A program made the position numbers and the translations under genes. From Christensenella minuta (GTDB lineage Bacteria; Bacillota; Clostridia; Christensenellales; Christensenellaceae), in NCBI RefSeq assembly GCF_003628755.1, contig NZ_CP029256.1, positions 1,383,585 to 1,447,584 of the forward strand: DNA of 64,000 nucleotides. Direction: 5' to 3'. Shown one piece after another: positions 49,882 through 58,940 of this stretch (positions within the stretch are counted from its first letter, which is position 1; every line of letters starts with the position of its first letter). The notes beneath the pieces were generated by a model that ran no database searches, was not told where the DNA came from, and worked only from the letters and a program-made list of their open reading frames with translations.

Positions 49882-50982
49882 TTATTTCATTTTGGCAAAT
49901 ATCATCCGCCCGGCCGCCGTCTGCAGCACGCTTGTCACGACCACAACCATCGTTTCGCCTTCCCGGCCCTTCGCGCCTTCCACCACGATCATCGTTCCGT
50001 CGTCCAGGTACGCAACGCCCTGGCTGGCCTCCTTACCGTCCTTCACAATGGTGACCGTCATCTCTTCCCCGGCCATCAGGATCGGCTTGACCGCATTGGC
50101 GAGTTCGTTGATGTTGAACACCGGAACATCCTGCACCGCAGCCACCTTATTGAGGTTGTAATCATTGGTGACGACCTTGCCATTAAGGTCTTTCGCCAGC
50201 TTCAGAAGCTTGATGTCCACCTCGGGCACGTCTTCATAATCCGCATCCGTGATCTTGACGGAATTTTTCAGCTCCTTCTGCATACTGCTAAGGATATCCA
50301 GCCCGCGCCTGCCGCGCGTACGTTTCATGGAATCGCTCGAATCCGCGATCCGCTGCAATTCCTTCAGCACAAACTCCGGCACCACGATATCTCCCTCGAA
50401 CATCCCCGTCTTGCAGATATCGAGGATCCGTCCGTCGATAATAACGCTGGTATCGAGTATTTTTGGCGAAATGAAAGTCCCCGTTTCTTTTTTAGCGGGC
50501 TCCATTCCCTTGCCGGATTTACGCGCATGCAGGAACGCCGTAAAGTCGAACCGGCGCCGGACGCCCATGGAAAGGCCGATTGACCCAAACACAAGGTAGA
50601 CAAGGATCGTCAGCGGAATCGATAGCCATGCGATCGGGATCAGCCCGATGATGATGGATATCAGGGCCGCCACCACCAGCCCCAGTATGAGACCAATCGT
50701 CCCGGAGAGAAGCGTCGCCGACGGCGTTGCCGCAAGCTTTGCCTCCACCTTCTTCGTGTTCTTTTCAAATACGCCTGCCAGTCGTTTGGATAAAATAAAA
50801 AATATGATTCCAGAGATAATTCCACTTGCAATATAGGCAACGAATGGCACCCATGTCTGAAGCGTGCTGAAAAGGTCCGCCGATGCGAAGTAGTTGTACA
50901 GCGTCACCCCGACCAGTACCAGTCCCGGGCCGATGAAGCATCCGACGACTACGATAAAAAGCCGCATCAGTTTATAAAACAT
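49882..50982 (-). CDS. PIN-TRAM domain membrane protein (YacL-like)
   Basis: 366 residues. Four hydrophobic segments (about 8-30, 42-64, 92-115, 118-140), a PIN nuclease domain with acidic residues (KILDTSVIIDGRILDI; VPEFVLKELQ; GKVVTNDYNLNKVA) and a C-terminal TRAM RNA-binding domain (GKEASQGVAYLDDGTMIVVEGA). Same architecture as B. subtilis YacL, encoded next to radA, as here. Probably a membrane-anchored RNase-like protein; substrate unknown. Confidence 0.9.
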   Translation of the reverse strand: MFYKLMRLFIVVVGCFIGPGLVLVGVTLYNYFASADLFSTLQTWVPFVAYIASGIISGIIFFILSKRLAGVFEKNTKKVEAKLAATPSATLLSGTIGLILGLVVAALISIIIGLIPIAWLSIPLTILVYLVFGSIGLSMGVRRRFDFTAFLHARKSGKGMEPAKKETGTFISPKILDTSVIIDGRILDICKTGMFEGDIVVPEFVLKELQRIADSSDSMKRTRGRRGLDILSSMQKELKNSVKITDADYEDVPEVDIKLLKLAKDLNGKVVTNDYNLNKVAAVQDVPVFNINELANAVKPILMAGEEMTVTIVKDGKEASQGVAYLDDGTMIVVEGAKGREGETMVVVVTSVLQTAAGRMIFAKMK

Positions 50983-51096
50983 CCTATCACTCCTTCCTAT
51001 TCAGTTTTATATTTTAACTATAACCTTCGTTATAGGGAACTGTTATCCAGTATAAAACAAATTTATGTCTTTTCTATGAACAACACCTTACGAATC

Positions 51097-52446
51097 TCAA
51101 AAAACTTTGGCAAGCACATCCGACAGCGTGCTCACGCCTTCCACCCTTATCTTGTAGTCCGCGCCGCGCTCGATGCTGTTTTTGGGCACAAATACCCGGC
51201 CGATCCCCATCTTGGCACATTCCAGAACCCGCCTTTCAAGCTGGGCCACATGGCGAATCTCTCCCGAAAGCCCGACCTCGCCGATAAAGGCCGTATCCCT
51301 CGGCACGCCGAGGTTGCGCAAAGACGACACAATCGAAACCGCCATCGCAAGGTCTGCCGCGTGCTCGCGCACCTTGATGCCGCCCGCAACGTTCACAAAA
51401 ATATCCTGCTGATACAGTTTTAAACCGATTTTCTTTTCCAAAACTGCGCATACCATATAAAGACGGTTCTGGTCGATACCCGAACAGAGCCGCCGCGGGA
51501 TATTAAGCTGGGTATGCGCGCACAAAGCCTGTATTTCAAGCAGCATGGGCCGCGTCCCCTGGGTGGCGGCAAAAATAGATACGCCGCTCATATCCTGCCC
51601 GAAATCCCCTTCAAAAAGCATAGTTGGATTTTTCACTTCCATCATTCCGGCGTCGCGCATCTCGAATACGCCGATCTCGTCCGTGGAGCCGAAGCGGTTC
51701 TTTACCGCCCGCAGGATGCGAAGGTTTGATGTGCGTTCTCCTTCAAAATAAAGGACCGTATCCACAATATGCTCTAAAACGCGCGGCCCCGCGATTGCGC
51801 CTTCCTTTGTCACATGCCCCACGATAAAGGCAGCCATCCCCATATGCTTGGCGGCCTGCGTGATGCGCGAGGCACAGCCGCGCACCTGCCCCACGCTGCC
51901 CGGCGCCGACGAGAGGTCCGCGTCGTAAAGCGTCTGGATGGAATCCACGATGAGAAATTTCGGCGAAAGCTGTTCCACGCCCGCGAGGATACTGCCTACT
52001 TCCGTCTCCGCCATGAGATAAATGTTTTCCTCCACACCAAGGCGTTTCGCGCGCATTTTGATCTGCGACGGCGATTCTTCCCCCGACACATAAAGCACAT
52101 TTCCGTAGGCCGTCAGTTTCTTTGCCACCTGCAGGAACAGGGTGGATTTTCCGATCCCCGGTTCGCCGCCCGCCAAGGTAACCCCTCCCGGGACGACGCC
52201 GCCGCCAAGGACGCGGTCGAATTCCTCGATTTCCGTCCGGAACCGTTTCCCGAGCTCCAGCGGAATCTTGTCAAAAGTCACGATACGCCCGGGAGCGGAC
52301 GCGCTTTTCCCCATCCCCACGGGGGCGGCGGCCACAAGCTCTTCCGCCATGGTATTCCAGCTCCCGCAGGACGGGCACTGGCCCGACCATTTTCCGCTCG
52401 CATATCCGCATTCGCTGCATATAAATTGCGTTTTGCTTTTCGCCAC
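51097..52446 (-). CDS. radA: DNA repair protein RadA
   Basis: 449 residues. N-terminal C4 zinc finger CSECGYASGKWSGQCPSCGS, RecA-like ATPase with GGEPGIGKSTL and the RadA-specific KNRFGSTDEIGVFEM motif, C-terminal Lon-protease-like domain (DIFVNVAGGIKVREHAADLA). It aids branch migration in recombinational repair. GTG start after GGAGGAAGC. Confidence 0.96.
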   Translation of the reverse strand: MAKSKTQFICSECGYASGKWSGQCPSCGSWNTMAEELVAAAPVGMGKSASAPGRIVTFDKIPLELGKRFRTEIEEFDRVLGGGVVPGGVTLAGGEPGIGKSTLFLQVAKKLTAYGNVLYVSGEESPSQIKMRAKRLGVEENIYLMAETEVGSILAGVEQLSPKFLIVDSIQTLYDADLSSAPGSVGQVRGCASRITQAAKHMGMAAFIVGHVTKEGAIAGPRVLEHIVDTVLYFEGERTSNLRILRAVKNRFGSTDEIGVFEMRDAGMMEVKNPTMLFEGDFGQDMSGVSIFAATQGTRPMLLEIQALCAHTQLNIPRRLCSGIDQNRLYMVCAVLEKKIGLKLYQQDIFVNVAGGIKVREHAADLAMAVSIVSSLRNLGVPRDTAFIGEVGLSGEIRHVAQLERRVLECAKMGIGRVFVPKNSIERGADYKIRVEGVSTLSDVLAKVF

Positions 52447-52459
52447 TTAGCTTCCTCCG

Positions 52460-53650
52460 TCAGGTTGCGGGCACATACGCGTACTGAACCACCTCGTCGA
52501 GCACCGCGTTTTCCGTCGATTTATCCGTTTCGTCATAATAGCAGATGCCGTCTCCGTTCGCCGAGGCGAGGCGGTTGCGCGTCACCTCGTTGGTCAGCTG
52601 CACCGTATCCGTCGCGTTGGTATAGGCCACATAAATCTGCCCGCCTTTGGAATAGGCAACGAAGTTGTCTCCAATATCGTAATCGAACACACCTTCCGCC
52701 AGCTTCGTCGGCTCGCCGCCCTCCGTGGACATCATAAGCGTGCAGGAGGCGGTATCCTTTTCCGTCCGGAAGACGATTTCTTTTCCGTTCGTCTTGGGTC
52801 CGTATACGGCGTTCCCAAAATTATAATCATCAAACGCTGCGTCATCTTCATTGAACGCAATCCGTTTCAGAACGCTATTGCCCTTGCCGTCCTCTACAGC
52901 CCATACCATATCGGACCGGGAAATATCCACGGCACTGTTGCCCGTCGTTTGTTCATACAGCTTAACGGTCGCCGGTTCGCGCGTCGCTACATTATACACA
53001 TAGAGGCGCTGCGTCTCTTCTCCCGCCCACTGCATAAACGCGAGGCGTTCGCCGCTGATCGAAAGGCGGGGCGGCGCATAAGCATATTCCTTGATTACAA
53101 ACTGTTCGTCTTTTTCAAGGTCGTAGCCGAGAATCCTCCCTCCGCCGTTCGTCATGCTGTCGAGGAAAACGGCAACGTTTCCCGAAAGCACCGGAGAGAT
53201 AAAGTTATCATATTTCTTTTCCGTGTTGGCAAGCAGCCGTTCTTCTCCGCTCTGCGTATCATATACCACCACGCCGTCAAGCTGCTGCACGCTTCCCTTC
53301 TGCACCTGGGTGGTGAAAATAATATTGTCTCCGTCGATGTACGGCTCGTTCTTGAGCTGGTACTTTTTATCGAAATACATTTCCTCCGATTTGATCGCCT
53401 TCGGCGCATCCTCGTCCTCGAGGGAAAAGCTCGCTTCTACCTTCGGCTGGTAGCGCAGCGAAGGGTCTACCCCTTTAATCAGGTCTTCCACCAGCGGAAA
53501 CCCGAAAAAAATAATCGCAAGCACGCCCGCGGCAATCCCGGCGATGAGCAGGATGATCCGGAAGCGTATCCAGAAATTGCTGCGTTTGATGCGGCTGAGC
53601 ATCATCGGCTGCCGTACGGCTGTTATACTTCTGTGTCTGTGTCTGCGCAT
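52460..53650 (-). CDS. Membrane-anchored beta-propeller-like protein (TolB-like)
   Basis: 396 residues. Basic N-terminus, one membrane helix (about 31-52: ILLIAGIAAGVLAIIFFGFPLV) and an extracytoplasmic region of repeated blades: GSVQQLDGVVVYDTQSGEER, GNVAVFLDSMTNGGGRILGYD, SGERLAFMQWAGEETQRLYV, CTLMMSTEGGEPTKLAEGVF, NFVAYSKGGQIYVAYTN. The pattern (gain/phrase/WD-like turns) suggests a TolB/DUF5050-type propeller. Function unknown; it sits between radA and ispDF, likely in one operon. Confidence 0.65.
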   Translation of the reverse strand: MRRHRHRSITAVRQPMMLSRIKRSNFWIRFRIILLIAGIAAGVLAIIFFGFPLVEDLIKGVDPSLRYQPKVEASFSLEDEDAPKAIKSEEMYFDKKYQLKNEPYIDGDNIIFTTQVQKGSVQQLDGVVVYDTQSGEERLLANTEKKYDNFISPVLSGNVAVFLDSMTNGGGRILGYDLEKDEQFVIKEYAYAPPRLSISGERLAFMQWAGEETQRLYVYNVATREPATVKLYEQTTGNSAVDISRSDMVWAVEDGKGNSVLKRIAFNEDDAAFDDYNFGNAVYGPKTNGKEIVFRTEKDTASCTLMMSTEGGEPTKLAEGVFDYDIGDNFVAYSKGGQIYVAYTNATDTVQLTNEVTRNRLASANGDGICYYDETDKSTENAVLDEVVQYAYVPAT

Positions 53651-53668
53651 ACCTTCGCTTCCTTCGTG

Positions 53669-54838
53669 CTATTGCCTCTTTTTCTGCAGGATGCACACCG
53701 CCTGCGCGGCGGCGCCTTCTCCCCGGCCTACCGCGCCGAGGTATTCCGTGGTGGTCGCCTTTACATTCACATAGGAACGCGGCATGCCGAGCGCGCCCGC
53801 AATGTTTTCGACCATCGTATCGCGGTAGGGCATTACCTTGGGTTTCTGCATAATCAGGGTACTGTCGATATTAATGACACAATACCCGTATTTGGTCAGC
53901 AGCGTTCCCACTTCCTTCAAAAGGTCAATGGAATAGATATCTTTGTATTGAGGATCCGTATCCGGAAACAGCCCTCCGATGTCGCCCATGCGCGCGGCCC
54001 CGAGAAGCGCATCCATAATAGCATGCACCAGCACATCCGCGTCGGAATGCCCGTCGAGCCCAAAATCACACGGGATTTCGACCCCGCCGAGGATGAGCTT
54101 GCGGTCCTTGGCGAAAGCATGCATGTCAAAGCCATTGCCGATCCGGATATCCGACATCTGCTGCTTGCGCGCGATATCGTTCCCGTGTTCCACGTCCGCA
54201 CGGGTCGTAAGCTTGATATTGTCCGGCGAGCCTGGCACTATGTGTACTTCGTCGCAAATACGTTCCACGAGGGACGCGTCATCCGTCCCGAGGAACCCGT
54301 CTTCCTCTGCCTGCGCATAAGCGCGCATGAGGAGCTCGCGCGAAAACGCCTGCGGGGTCTGCACACACACCAGCTCCTCGCGCGGGAGCGTTTCCTCTAC
54401 CACATTGCGCCTGGTGCGCTTGATCGTATCCGTTGCCGGAATAGCGGTAACGCCGCTTCCGCAGCGGATGGCGCTCGCCGCGCAGTCGCGGATGATGCGC
54501 TCCGTCACAAAGCACCTCGCCGCATCGTGGACCATTACGATATCCGTATCGTCGGGCACGAGCGGAAGGGCGTTCGCCACAGAATGCTGGCGTTCCTTGC
54601 CGCCTTCGCAGAAAATGCACCGGAGACCCTTCACATACTTGTTCATTTTGCGTTCCATGGTCTCGCGTTCTTCCGGTTTGCATACAACGATGATATCCGA
54701 AAAGAGCCCCGTCGCTTCAAAGGTCTTCAGGCAGCGCACCACGGCGCTTTGCTCGTCAAACTTGATGAAAACCTTATTGGTATCCATCTTCATGCGGCGG
54801 CCGCTGCCGGCCGCAAGGATAATCGCACAAATTTTCAT
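53669..54838 (-). CDS. ispDF: Bifunctional MEP-pathway enzyme IspD-IspF
   Basis: 389 residues. Residues 1-about 225 are IspD (MEP cytidylyltransferase: AIILAAGSGRRMK, VMVHDAARCFV, TPQAFSREL), and about 230-389 are IspF (MECDP synthase: RIGNGFDMHAF, DGHSDADVLVHAIMDALLGAARMGDIG, metal-binding Asp/His present). The fused form occurs in some Firmicutes and Campylobacter. They act in the isoprenoid (MEP) pathway. Confidence 0.95.
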   Translation of the reverse strand: MKICAIILAAGSGRRMKMDTNKVFIKFDEQSAVVRCLKTFEATGLFSDIIVVCKPEERETMERKMNKYVKGLRCIFCEGGKERQHSVANALPLVPDDTDIVMVHDAARCFVTERIIRDCAASAIRCGSGVTAIPATDTIKRTRRNVVEETLPREELVCVQTPQAFSRELLMRAYAQAEEDGFLGTDDASLVERICDEVHIVPGSPDNIKLTTRADVEHGNDIARKQQMSDIRIGNGFDMHAFAKDRKLILGGVEIPCDFGLDGHSDADVLVHAIMDALLGAARMGDIGGLFPDTDPQYKDIYSIDLLKEVGTLLTKYGYCVINIDSTLIMQKPKVMPYRDTMVENIAGALGMPRSYVNVKATTTEYLGAVGRGEGAAAQAVCILQKKRQ

Positions 54839-54841
54839 CGC

Positions 54842-55084
54842 TTATTCCAACACCTCATACATTCCTTCGGCTTCCTGCTTTTTCGTGGTTTCCACAAGTG
54901 CAAGCACGCGTATGCGCAGCGGCTTCGAGCCGAATTCAATGGTAATTTCGTCTCCGACCTTTACGGCATAGCCCGGCTTGCGTTCCTTCCCGTTTACAAG
55001 AACGCGGCTGCCCTCGCATGCGGACTGCGCCACTGTGCGGCGCTTAATCAGCCGGGATACTTTCAGGTATTTGTCCAGTCTCAA
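54842..55084 (-). CDS. S4-domain RNA-binding protein (RqcP/YabO-like)
   Basis: 80 residues, S4 domain: MRLDKYLKVSRLIKRRTVAQ, CEGSRVLVNGKERKPGYAVKVGDEITIEF. RqcP-type proteins assist rescue of stalled 50S nascent chains with RqcH and Ala-tRNA. The start is a TTG: the second one, eight bases after GAGGAA, fits the usual MRLDK N-terminus better than the first, six bases upstream. Operon start for ispDF-propeller-radA-yacL. Confidence 0.87.
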   Translation of the reverse strand: MRLDKYLKVSRLIKRRTVAQSACEGSRVLVNGKERKPGYAVKVGDEITIEFGSKPLRIRVLALVETTKKQEAEGMYEVLE

Positions 55085-55207
55085 TCTCAATTCCTCGCTT
55101 ACAGCAAAATTAATAAAATGCGGCGCATGGCGCGCATATACGGAGCATACCGCGTCACGGTCTTAAAAAACGGCCGCCCGGTCATACAACAATGCACAGA
55201 CAGATAT

Positions 55208-55236
55208 ATTATATCTCTTTTTGCGGCAAGATTCAA
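55208..55236 (-). promoter_or_regulatory. Promoter of the S4-ispDF-radA-yacL operon
   Basis: Minus-strand TTGAAT (55231-55236), 17-base spacer, TATAAT (55208-55213). The 306-base intergenic span 55091-55396 also holds the HU terminator; nothing else seen. Confidence 0.75.
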
Positions 55237-55353
55237 TCAACGCGGTCCGCGCCGGTCCAAATTTACAAATTGTTAAAACCATATTCCGCCGCAGATAAAA
55301 CGGCCCGGGAATAGCAAAAAGGAAAACGCCGGCTTCCCATTGTTTTCGTGCAA

Positions 55354-55379
55354 CAAAAAAGGCATCCAGACCGGATGCC
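55354..55379 (-). terminator. Terminator after the HU gene
   Basis: GGCATCC-(5)-GGATGCC stem (55361-55379) followed by T7 on the minus strand. Confidence 0.88.
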
Positions 55380-55396
55380 CCGTTTGCATTCTCAGC

Positions 55397-55669
55397 TTAT
55401 TTTACAGCATCTTTGAAAGCTTTGCCGGCTTTGAAAGCAGGAACTGTGGAAGCAGCGATCTTGATCTGCTCCTTCGTCTGCGGGTTGATGCCCGTTCTTG
55501 CAGCGCGCTTTCTCGCCTCGAACGTACCGAAGCCAACAATCTGTACTTTTCCGCCCTTTTTGATCTCTGCGATGATGCTGTCCGCAAATGCGCTCAGAGC
55601 AGCGTCTGCATCCTTCTTGGAAATTCCGGCCTTTGCCGCGATAGCAGCTACGAGTTCAGTCTTATTCAA
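55397..55669 (-). CDS. DNA-binding protein HU
   Basis: 90 residues, exact HU length: (TTG)NKTELVAAIAAKAGISKKDADAALSAF, VGFGTFEARKRAARTGINPQTKEQIKI, then AFKAGKAFKDAV. The GFGTFE...RxGRNPxT arm, here RTGINPQT, carries the DNA-intercalating Pro. The start is a TTG seven bases after AAGGAGGG. Nucleoid-associated, compacts and bends DNA. Confidence 0.95.
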   Translation of the reverse strand: MNKTELVAAIAAKAGISKKDADAALSAFADSIIAEIKKGGKVQIVGFGTFEARKRAARTGINPQTKEQIKIAASTVPAFKAGKAFKDAVK

Positions 55670-55742
55670 AACTTTACCCTCCTTGAGATTTTTTAGTAAA
55701 TTTCCGGGCGGAGGCCACTCCGCGCGGTTTGACACTGTGATG

Positions 55743-55771
55743 ATTATAATACAATCAGAGGCATAAATCAA
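55743..55771 (-). promoter_or_regulatory. HU promoter
   Basis: Minus-strand TTGATT (55766-55771), 17-base spacer, TATAAT (55743-55748). It lies at the end of the upstream mazG-like gene. Confidence 0.75.
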
Positions 55772-57216
55772 CCCATTTTTTCAGCATTTTTGCCTATTTT
55801 ATCCGCTTTTTCATGCTTTGCCCGTTCCCATAAACAGTCAAGCTCGGGCAGGGTGAGTTCGCTGAGTTCCTTTTCCGCGTGTTCTTCCATAAACGCCAGC
55901 CGTTCAATAAACTTTTCGCACGTTTTGTTAAGGCAAAGCTCCGGATTGGTCTTCATCAGGCGCAGAACGTTGATGATGGCAAACAGCAGGTCCCCCGCCT
56001 CGTCCTCCATTGCGTCTTTCGTTCCGCCGTGCAGCTCCACCTTCCACTCGGCGAGCTCTTCCTCCACCTTGGGAAGCGCCTCTTTGGCACCGCTCCAGTC
56101 GAATCCAACCGCCGCCGCCTTTTTCTGCAGCTTATAGGCCCGCATCATCGCCCCCATGGAGCGCGGTACGTCCCGCAGTACGGAAACGAACGTCTCGTTG
56201 TTCTTTTCCCTGCGTTTGATCGCTTCCCAGTTGGTTACCACTTCTTTTGCCGTATCCGCTTTTCCGTCTCCGAAAATATGCGGATGACGGTGGATCATCT
56301 TTTTGCACACCGCCGTCGCTACGTCGTCGATATCAAATTCGCCGCATTGCCGCGCTACTTCCGCGTGAAAAACGACCTGTAGGAACACGTCGCCGAGTTC
56401 GTCGTACAGCGCGCAGATATCGTCCGCGTCAATTGCGTCCACCGCTTCATACGCCTCTTCCAGAATATACTGGCGCAGGCTTTCATGCGTCTGCTCGCGG
56501 TCCCACGGGCAGCCGTTTTCCCCGCGCAGCACTTTCATCACACGCACAAGGTCGTAAAGGCCGTACCGCTCTTTTTCATAGAAAGGTACGGGGGGCAGCA
56601 CAAATATTCCGCCCGTGCCCAGCTCCACATTCCGGTCAAGGTCGTAAAGTTTTACCGGTGCGGAGCTGCCGCCCGCATAAAGCAGTCCCTCAGTATCTTC
56701 CGCATAGTATTCCGCCAGAGCGCATTTTACTCCCTCCGCGGAATAAGCGTTATCCACGCCTGTAATAACAAGCGCTCCCGTGGTATCAAAAATTGCTCCC
56801 TCCAGGTCCCGCGCGCTGAAAACGCTATATTCATCAAACGAAAAAATCCCGTGCGCCGCGGTAAGCGCTGCTGCGGCCGCACTCCCGCAGGAGATATAGT
56901 CCGGTTCTATCCCCAGCCGCAAAAGCTCTTGAATAAAGCCGTTCGTTCCCGCGTCTCCCAGCAGGCAGAAGACGGCCTTCCCGCCTGCCGCCTGCGCGAT
57001 GCGCTGGGCGCCCGCAGTATACAGCGCGTCAAAATCTTCCGCCGTCTCAAACAGGTCGTCCAGCGTGACGATACTTTGGTTCCATTCCCGAATTTGCCCC
57101 GCGCATTCCGCGCGTTCGCTCTGCAGGATAACAGTATCCGCTTCCCGGATCGCCCTGGCCGCGCGCAGGGGCAGCATGTCCGCCTCGGGCACAAGCTCCA
57201 CAATCTGTAAATCCAT
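55768..57216 (-). CDS. mazG: MazG pyrophosphohydrolase with degenerate methylase-like domain (YabN-like)
   Basis: 482 residues. C-terminal half (about 235-482): MazG domain LRGENGCPWDREQTHESLRQ, EEAYEAVDAID, ELGDVFLQVVFHAEVA, RHPHIFGD and WEAIKRREK; it hydrolyses NTPs to NMP plus PPi. N-terminal half (1-about 225): tetrapyrrole-methylase-like fold with its SAM loop and proline-rich motif lost (LQIVELVPEADM and FCLLGDAGTNG in place of GLGPGD and VPGHP-like). The ATG at 57216 is preferred because the -10 lies at 57253-57258, so longer frames would start at or before the transcript. Confidence 0.85.
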   Translation of the reverse strand: MDLQIVELVPEADMLPLRAARAIREADTVILQSERAECAGQIREWNQSIVTLDDLFETAEDFDALYTAGAQRIAQAAGGKAVFCLLGDAGTNGFIQELLRLGIEPDYISCGSAAAAALTAAHGIFSFDEYSVFSARDLEGAIFDTTGALVITGVDNAYSAEGVKCALAEYYAEDTEGLLYAGGSSAPVKLYDLDRNVELGTGGIFVLPPVPFYEKERYGLYDLVRVMKVLRGENGCPWDREQTHESLRQYILEEAYEAVDAIDADDICALYDELGDVFLQVVFHAEVARQCGEFDIDDVATAVCKKMIHRHPHIFGDGKADTAKEVVTNWEAIKRREKNNETFVSVLRDVPRSMGAMMRAYKLQKKAAAVGFDWSGAKEALPKVEEELAEWKVELHGGTKDAMEDEAGDLLFAIINVLRLMKTNPELCLNKTCEKFIERLAFMEEHAEKELSELTLPELDCLWERAKHEKADKIGKNAEKMG

Positions 57217-57252
57217 CACCGTTCCACTCTTTCCATTCATTGACATCTCAAA

Positions 57253-57281
57253 ATTATATCCGCTTTCCGCCTGCTTTGCAA
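57253..57281 (-). promoter_or_regulatory. mazG promoter
   Basis: Minus-strand TTGCAA (57276-57281), 17-base spacer, TATAAT (57253-57258). Confidence 0.7.
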
Positions 57282-57400
57282 CCGGGACGGCGGGACTGGT
57301 TCCGCTTGCACCTTTAAATCTGATAGACGGGCCGAGCTGCAAAAGCCGGTCCGCACCGCAGGCCGCGGTCCTAACAAAGCGCCGGACGATATTTCCTACA

Positions 57401-57431
57401 AAAAAGGACCGTACAAACCGTACGGTCCTTT
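57401..57431 (-). terminator. Terminator after prsA
   Basis: AAAGGACCGTAC (57420-57431 on minus) with GTACGGTCCTTT (57403-57414), five-base loop and T-rich end. Confidence 0.88.
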
Positions 57432-57447
57432 GATTTTATCCGCTTAA

Positions 57448-58671
57448 TTACGCAAAGGTGGAAAGCCGGTCAGGATAGGTCTTGATGTTCTCCTCGTCCT
57501 GCCATTTCTTGATCGTTTCTTCCTGATAGGCCGTCTGCGCCTCGTTCAGCTTGGTGCTGATGATGCTGTCTTTCACGTCGTCAAACGGCACCTCGCCGCC
57601 GCCTTCGCTCGTATACTGGAGGATATGGTATCCATAATCCGTAGCGACGAGGTCTGAAAGCGAGCCTACGGACGGGAGCGCCATTGCCGCCGTCTCGAAC
57701 TCTTCCACCATACCCGAGCCTGGGAATACGAGGTATCCCTTGGTCTTGGCCGGTTCCACGGTCATACCGGAATCCGAACCCAATTCCTCAATCAGCGCGT
57801 CAAAGTCTTCACCGGCCTGCGCGCGCGTAAGCGCCGCATCCGCGTCGGCTTTGATCTTGGCCAGCTCTTCTTCAAGCTTTGCATCCGCCCCTTCGTCGTC
57901 CCCATCCTGACGCAGCGTTTTGATCTCGCTTTGTACGTCGTCGGGAAGGCCGATCAACAGGTTTTTAATATACCGCGCACCCTGCGGCTCATAGACTACC
58001 GTACCGGAATTTTTATACGTCGTATAAGCCGTTGCGTCCTCGTCGATCGCGGGTTTCTGCGTTTCCATCAGTTCGTCGTAATATGTTTTCGCTTCCTCTT
58101 CGGAATAGCTCACTTCATTATTCAGTTTCTCCACTTCCGCGTTGATCGCGTCCGTCTTGATCGAATCTTCTACCGCTTTATCGATATCGCCATATCCGTA
58201 CAGCTCGGAATATTTTGCATACTGTTCTTCGATATAAGCTTCCTTATCCGTAATCGTATCGTCGGCATTTGCCGTCTCTTCAATGCCCGAACGGAGGCTT
58301 GCCAGCGTATCTTCGATGCCCTGCCGTTTTTCCGCCCGTACGTCTTCCGAATCCTCAACGAGGCCGTCCGCCTGCGCGTGCTGGTACAAAAGCTCGCTCT
58401 TCACGAACTGGTTCAGCATATCTTCCTTCATGGCCGTGAACTGGTCCGAGCCGTATTGTTCCGCAAACTGCTCACGCGTCATACCGTAGACGGCGAGATT
58501 CATATCGACCTGATCGAGCACCTCTCCCTTGGTGATCTGCGTTCCGTTCACCTCCGCCACGACCTGTGCGCGGTCCTTATCTTCGTTGACCGATACCATG
58601 GAGCACGATGCGAGCGCAACACATAAAACCGCGCACACTGCCGTAACCATGATTTTTTTCATTCGATTCAT
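57448..58671 (-). CDS. PrsA-like foldase lipoprotein (peptidyl-prolyl isomerase)
   Basis: 407 residues. Lipoprotein signal KKIMVTAVCAVLCVALASC with lipobox ALASC; SurA/PrsA-like N-terminal helical region (QVVAEVNGTQITKGEVLDQV); a parvulin-like rotamase region about 200-385 ending LSDLVATDYGYHILQYTSEG, with a long acidic helical insertion. Such foldases help secreted proteins fold outside the membrane; with two very large secreted proteins in the window that is a plausible need. ATG is about 12 bases after GGAAC. Confidence 0.85.
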   Translation of the reverse strand: MNRMKKIMVTAVCAVLCVALASCSMVSVNEDKDRAQVVAEVNGTQITKGEVLDQVDMNLAVYGMTREQFAEQYGSDQFTAMKEDMLNQFVKSELLYQHAQADGLVEDSEDVRAEKRQGIEDTLASLRSGIEETANADDTITDKEAYIEEQYAKYSELYGYGDIDKAVEDSIKTDAINAEVEKLNNEVSYSEEEAKTYYDELMETQKPAIDEDATAYTTYKNSGTVVYEPQGARYIKNLLIGLPDDVQSEIKTLRQDGDDEGADAKLEEELAKIKADADAALTRAQAGEDFDALIEELGSDSGMTVEPAKTKGYLVFPGSGMVEEFETAAMALPSVGSLSDLVATDYGYHILQYTSEGGGEVPFDDVKDSIISTKLNEAQTAYQEETIKKWQDEENIKTYPDRLSTFA

Positions 58672-58890
58672 ATTTGCTATTGTTCCTTTCCCAATAAATA
58701 CACAATTTTAGAACGCACCCCCGCAGCGCTTTGAAGCGCGAACCGTATCCTCTTCCCGGCGTTCTGCTGTCAAAGGCTGTTTCCGCGGGATGCTTTGCAC
58801 TGCCGCGCACACGACGCGCGCCTGCAAAGCGGACAGATTCCCGGCAATCCCCGCCGGACAAAAGCCGCTGTCCTTTATGCTAACTTTTAC

Positions 58891-58919
58891 ATTATACAAG
58901 AACGCCTGTGGATTTGCAA
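58891..58919 (-). promoter_or_regulatory. prsA promoter overlapped by a palindrome
   Basis: Minus-strand TTGCAA (58914-58919), 17-base spacer, TATAAT (58891-58896). GGATTTGC-AAT-GCAAATCC (58910-58928) overlaps the -35, so a repressor or activator site is plausible. The leader is about 210 bases. Confidence 0.6.
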
Positions 58920-58940
58920 TGCAAATCCGCTGTGCGGGCA

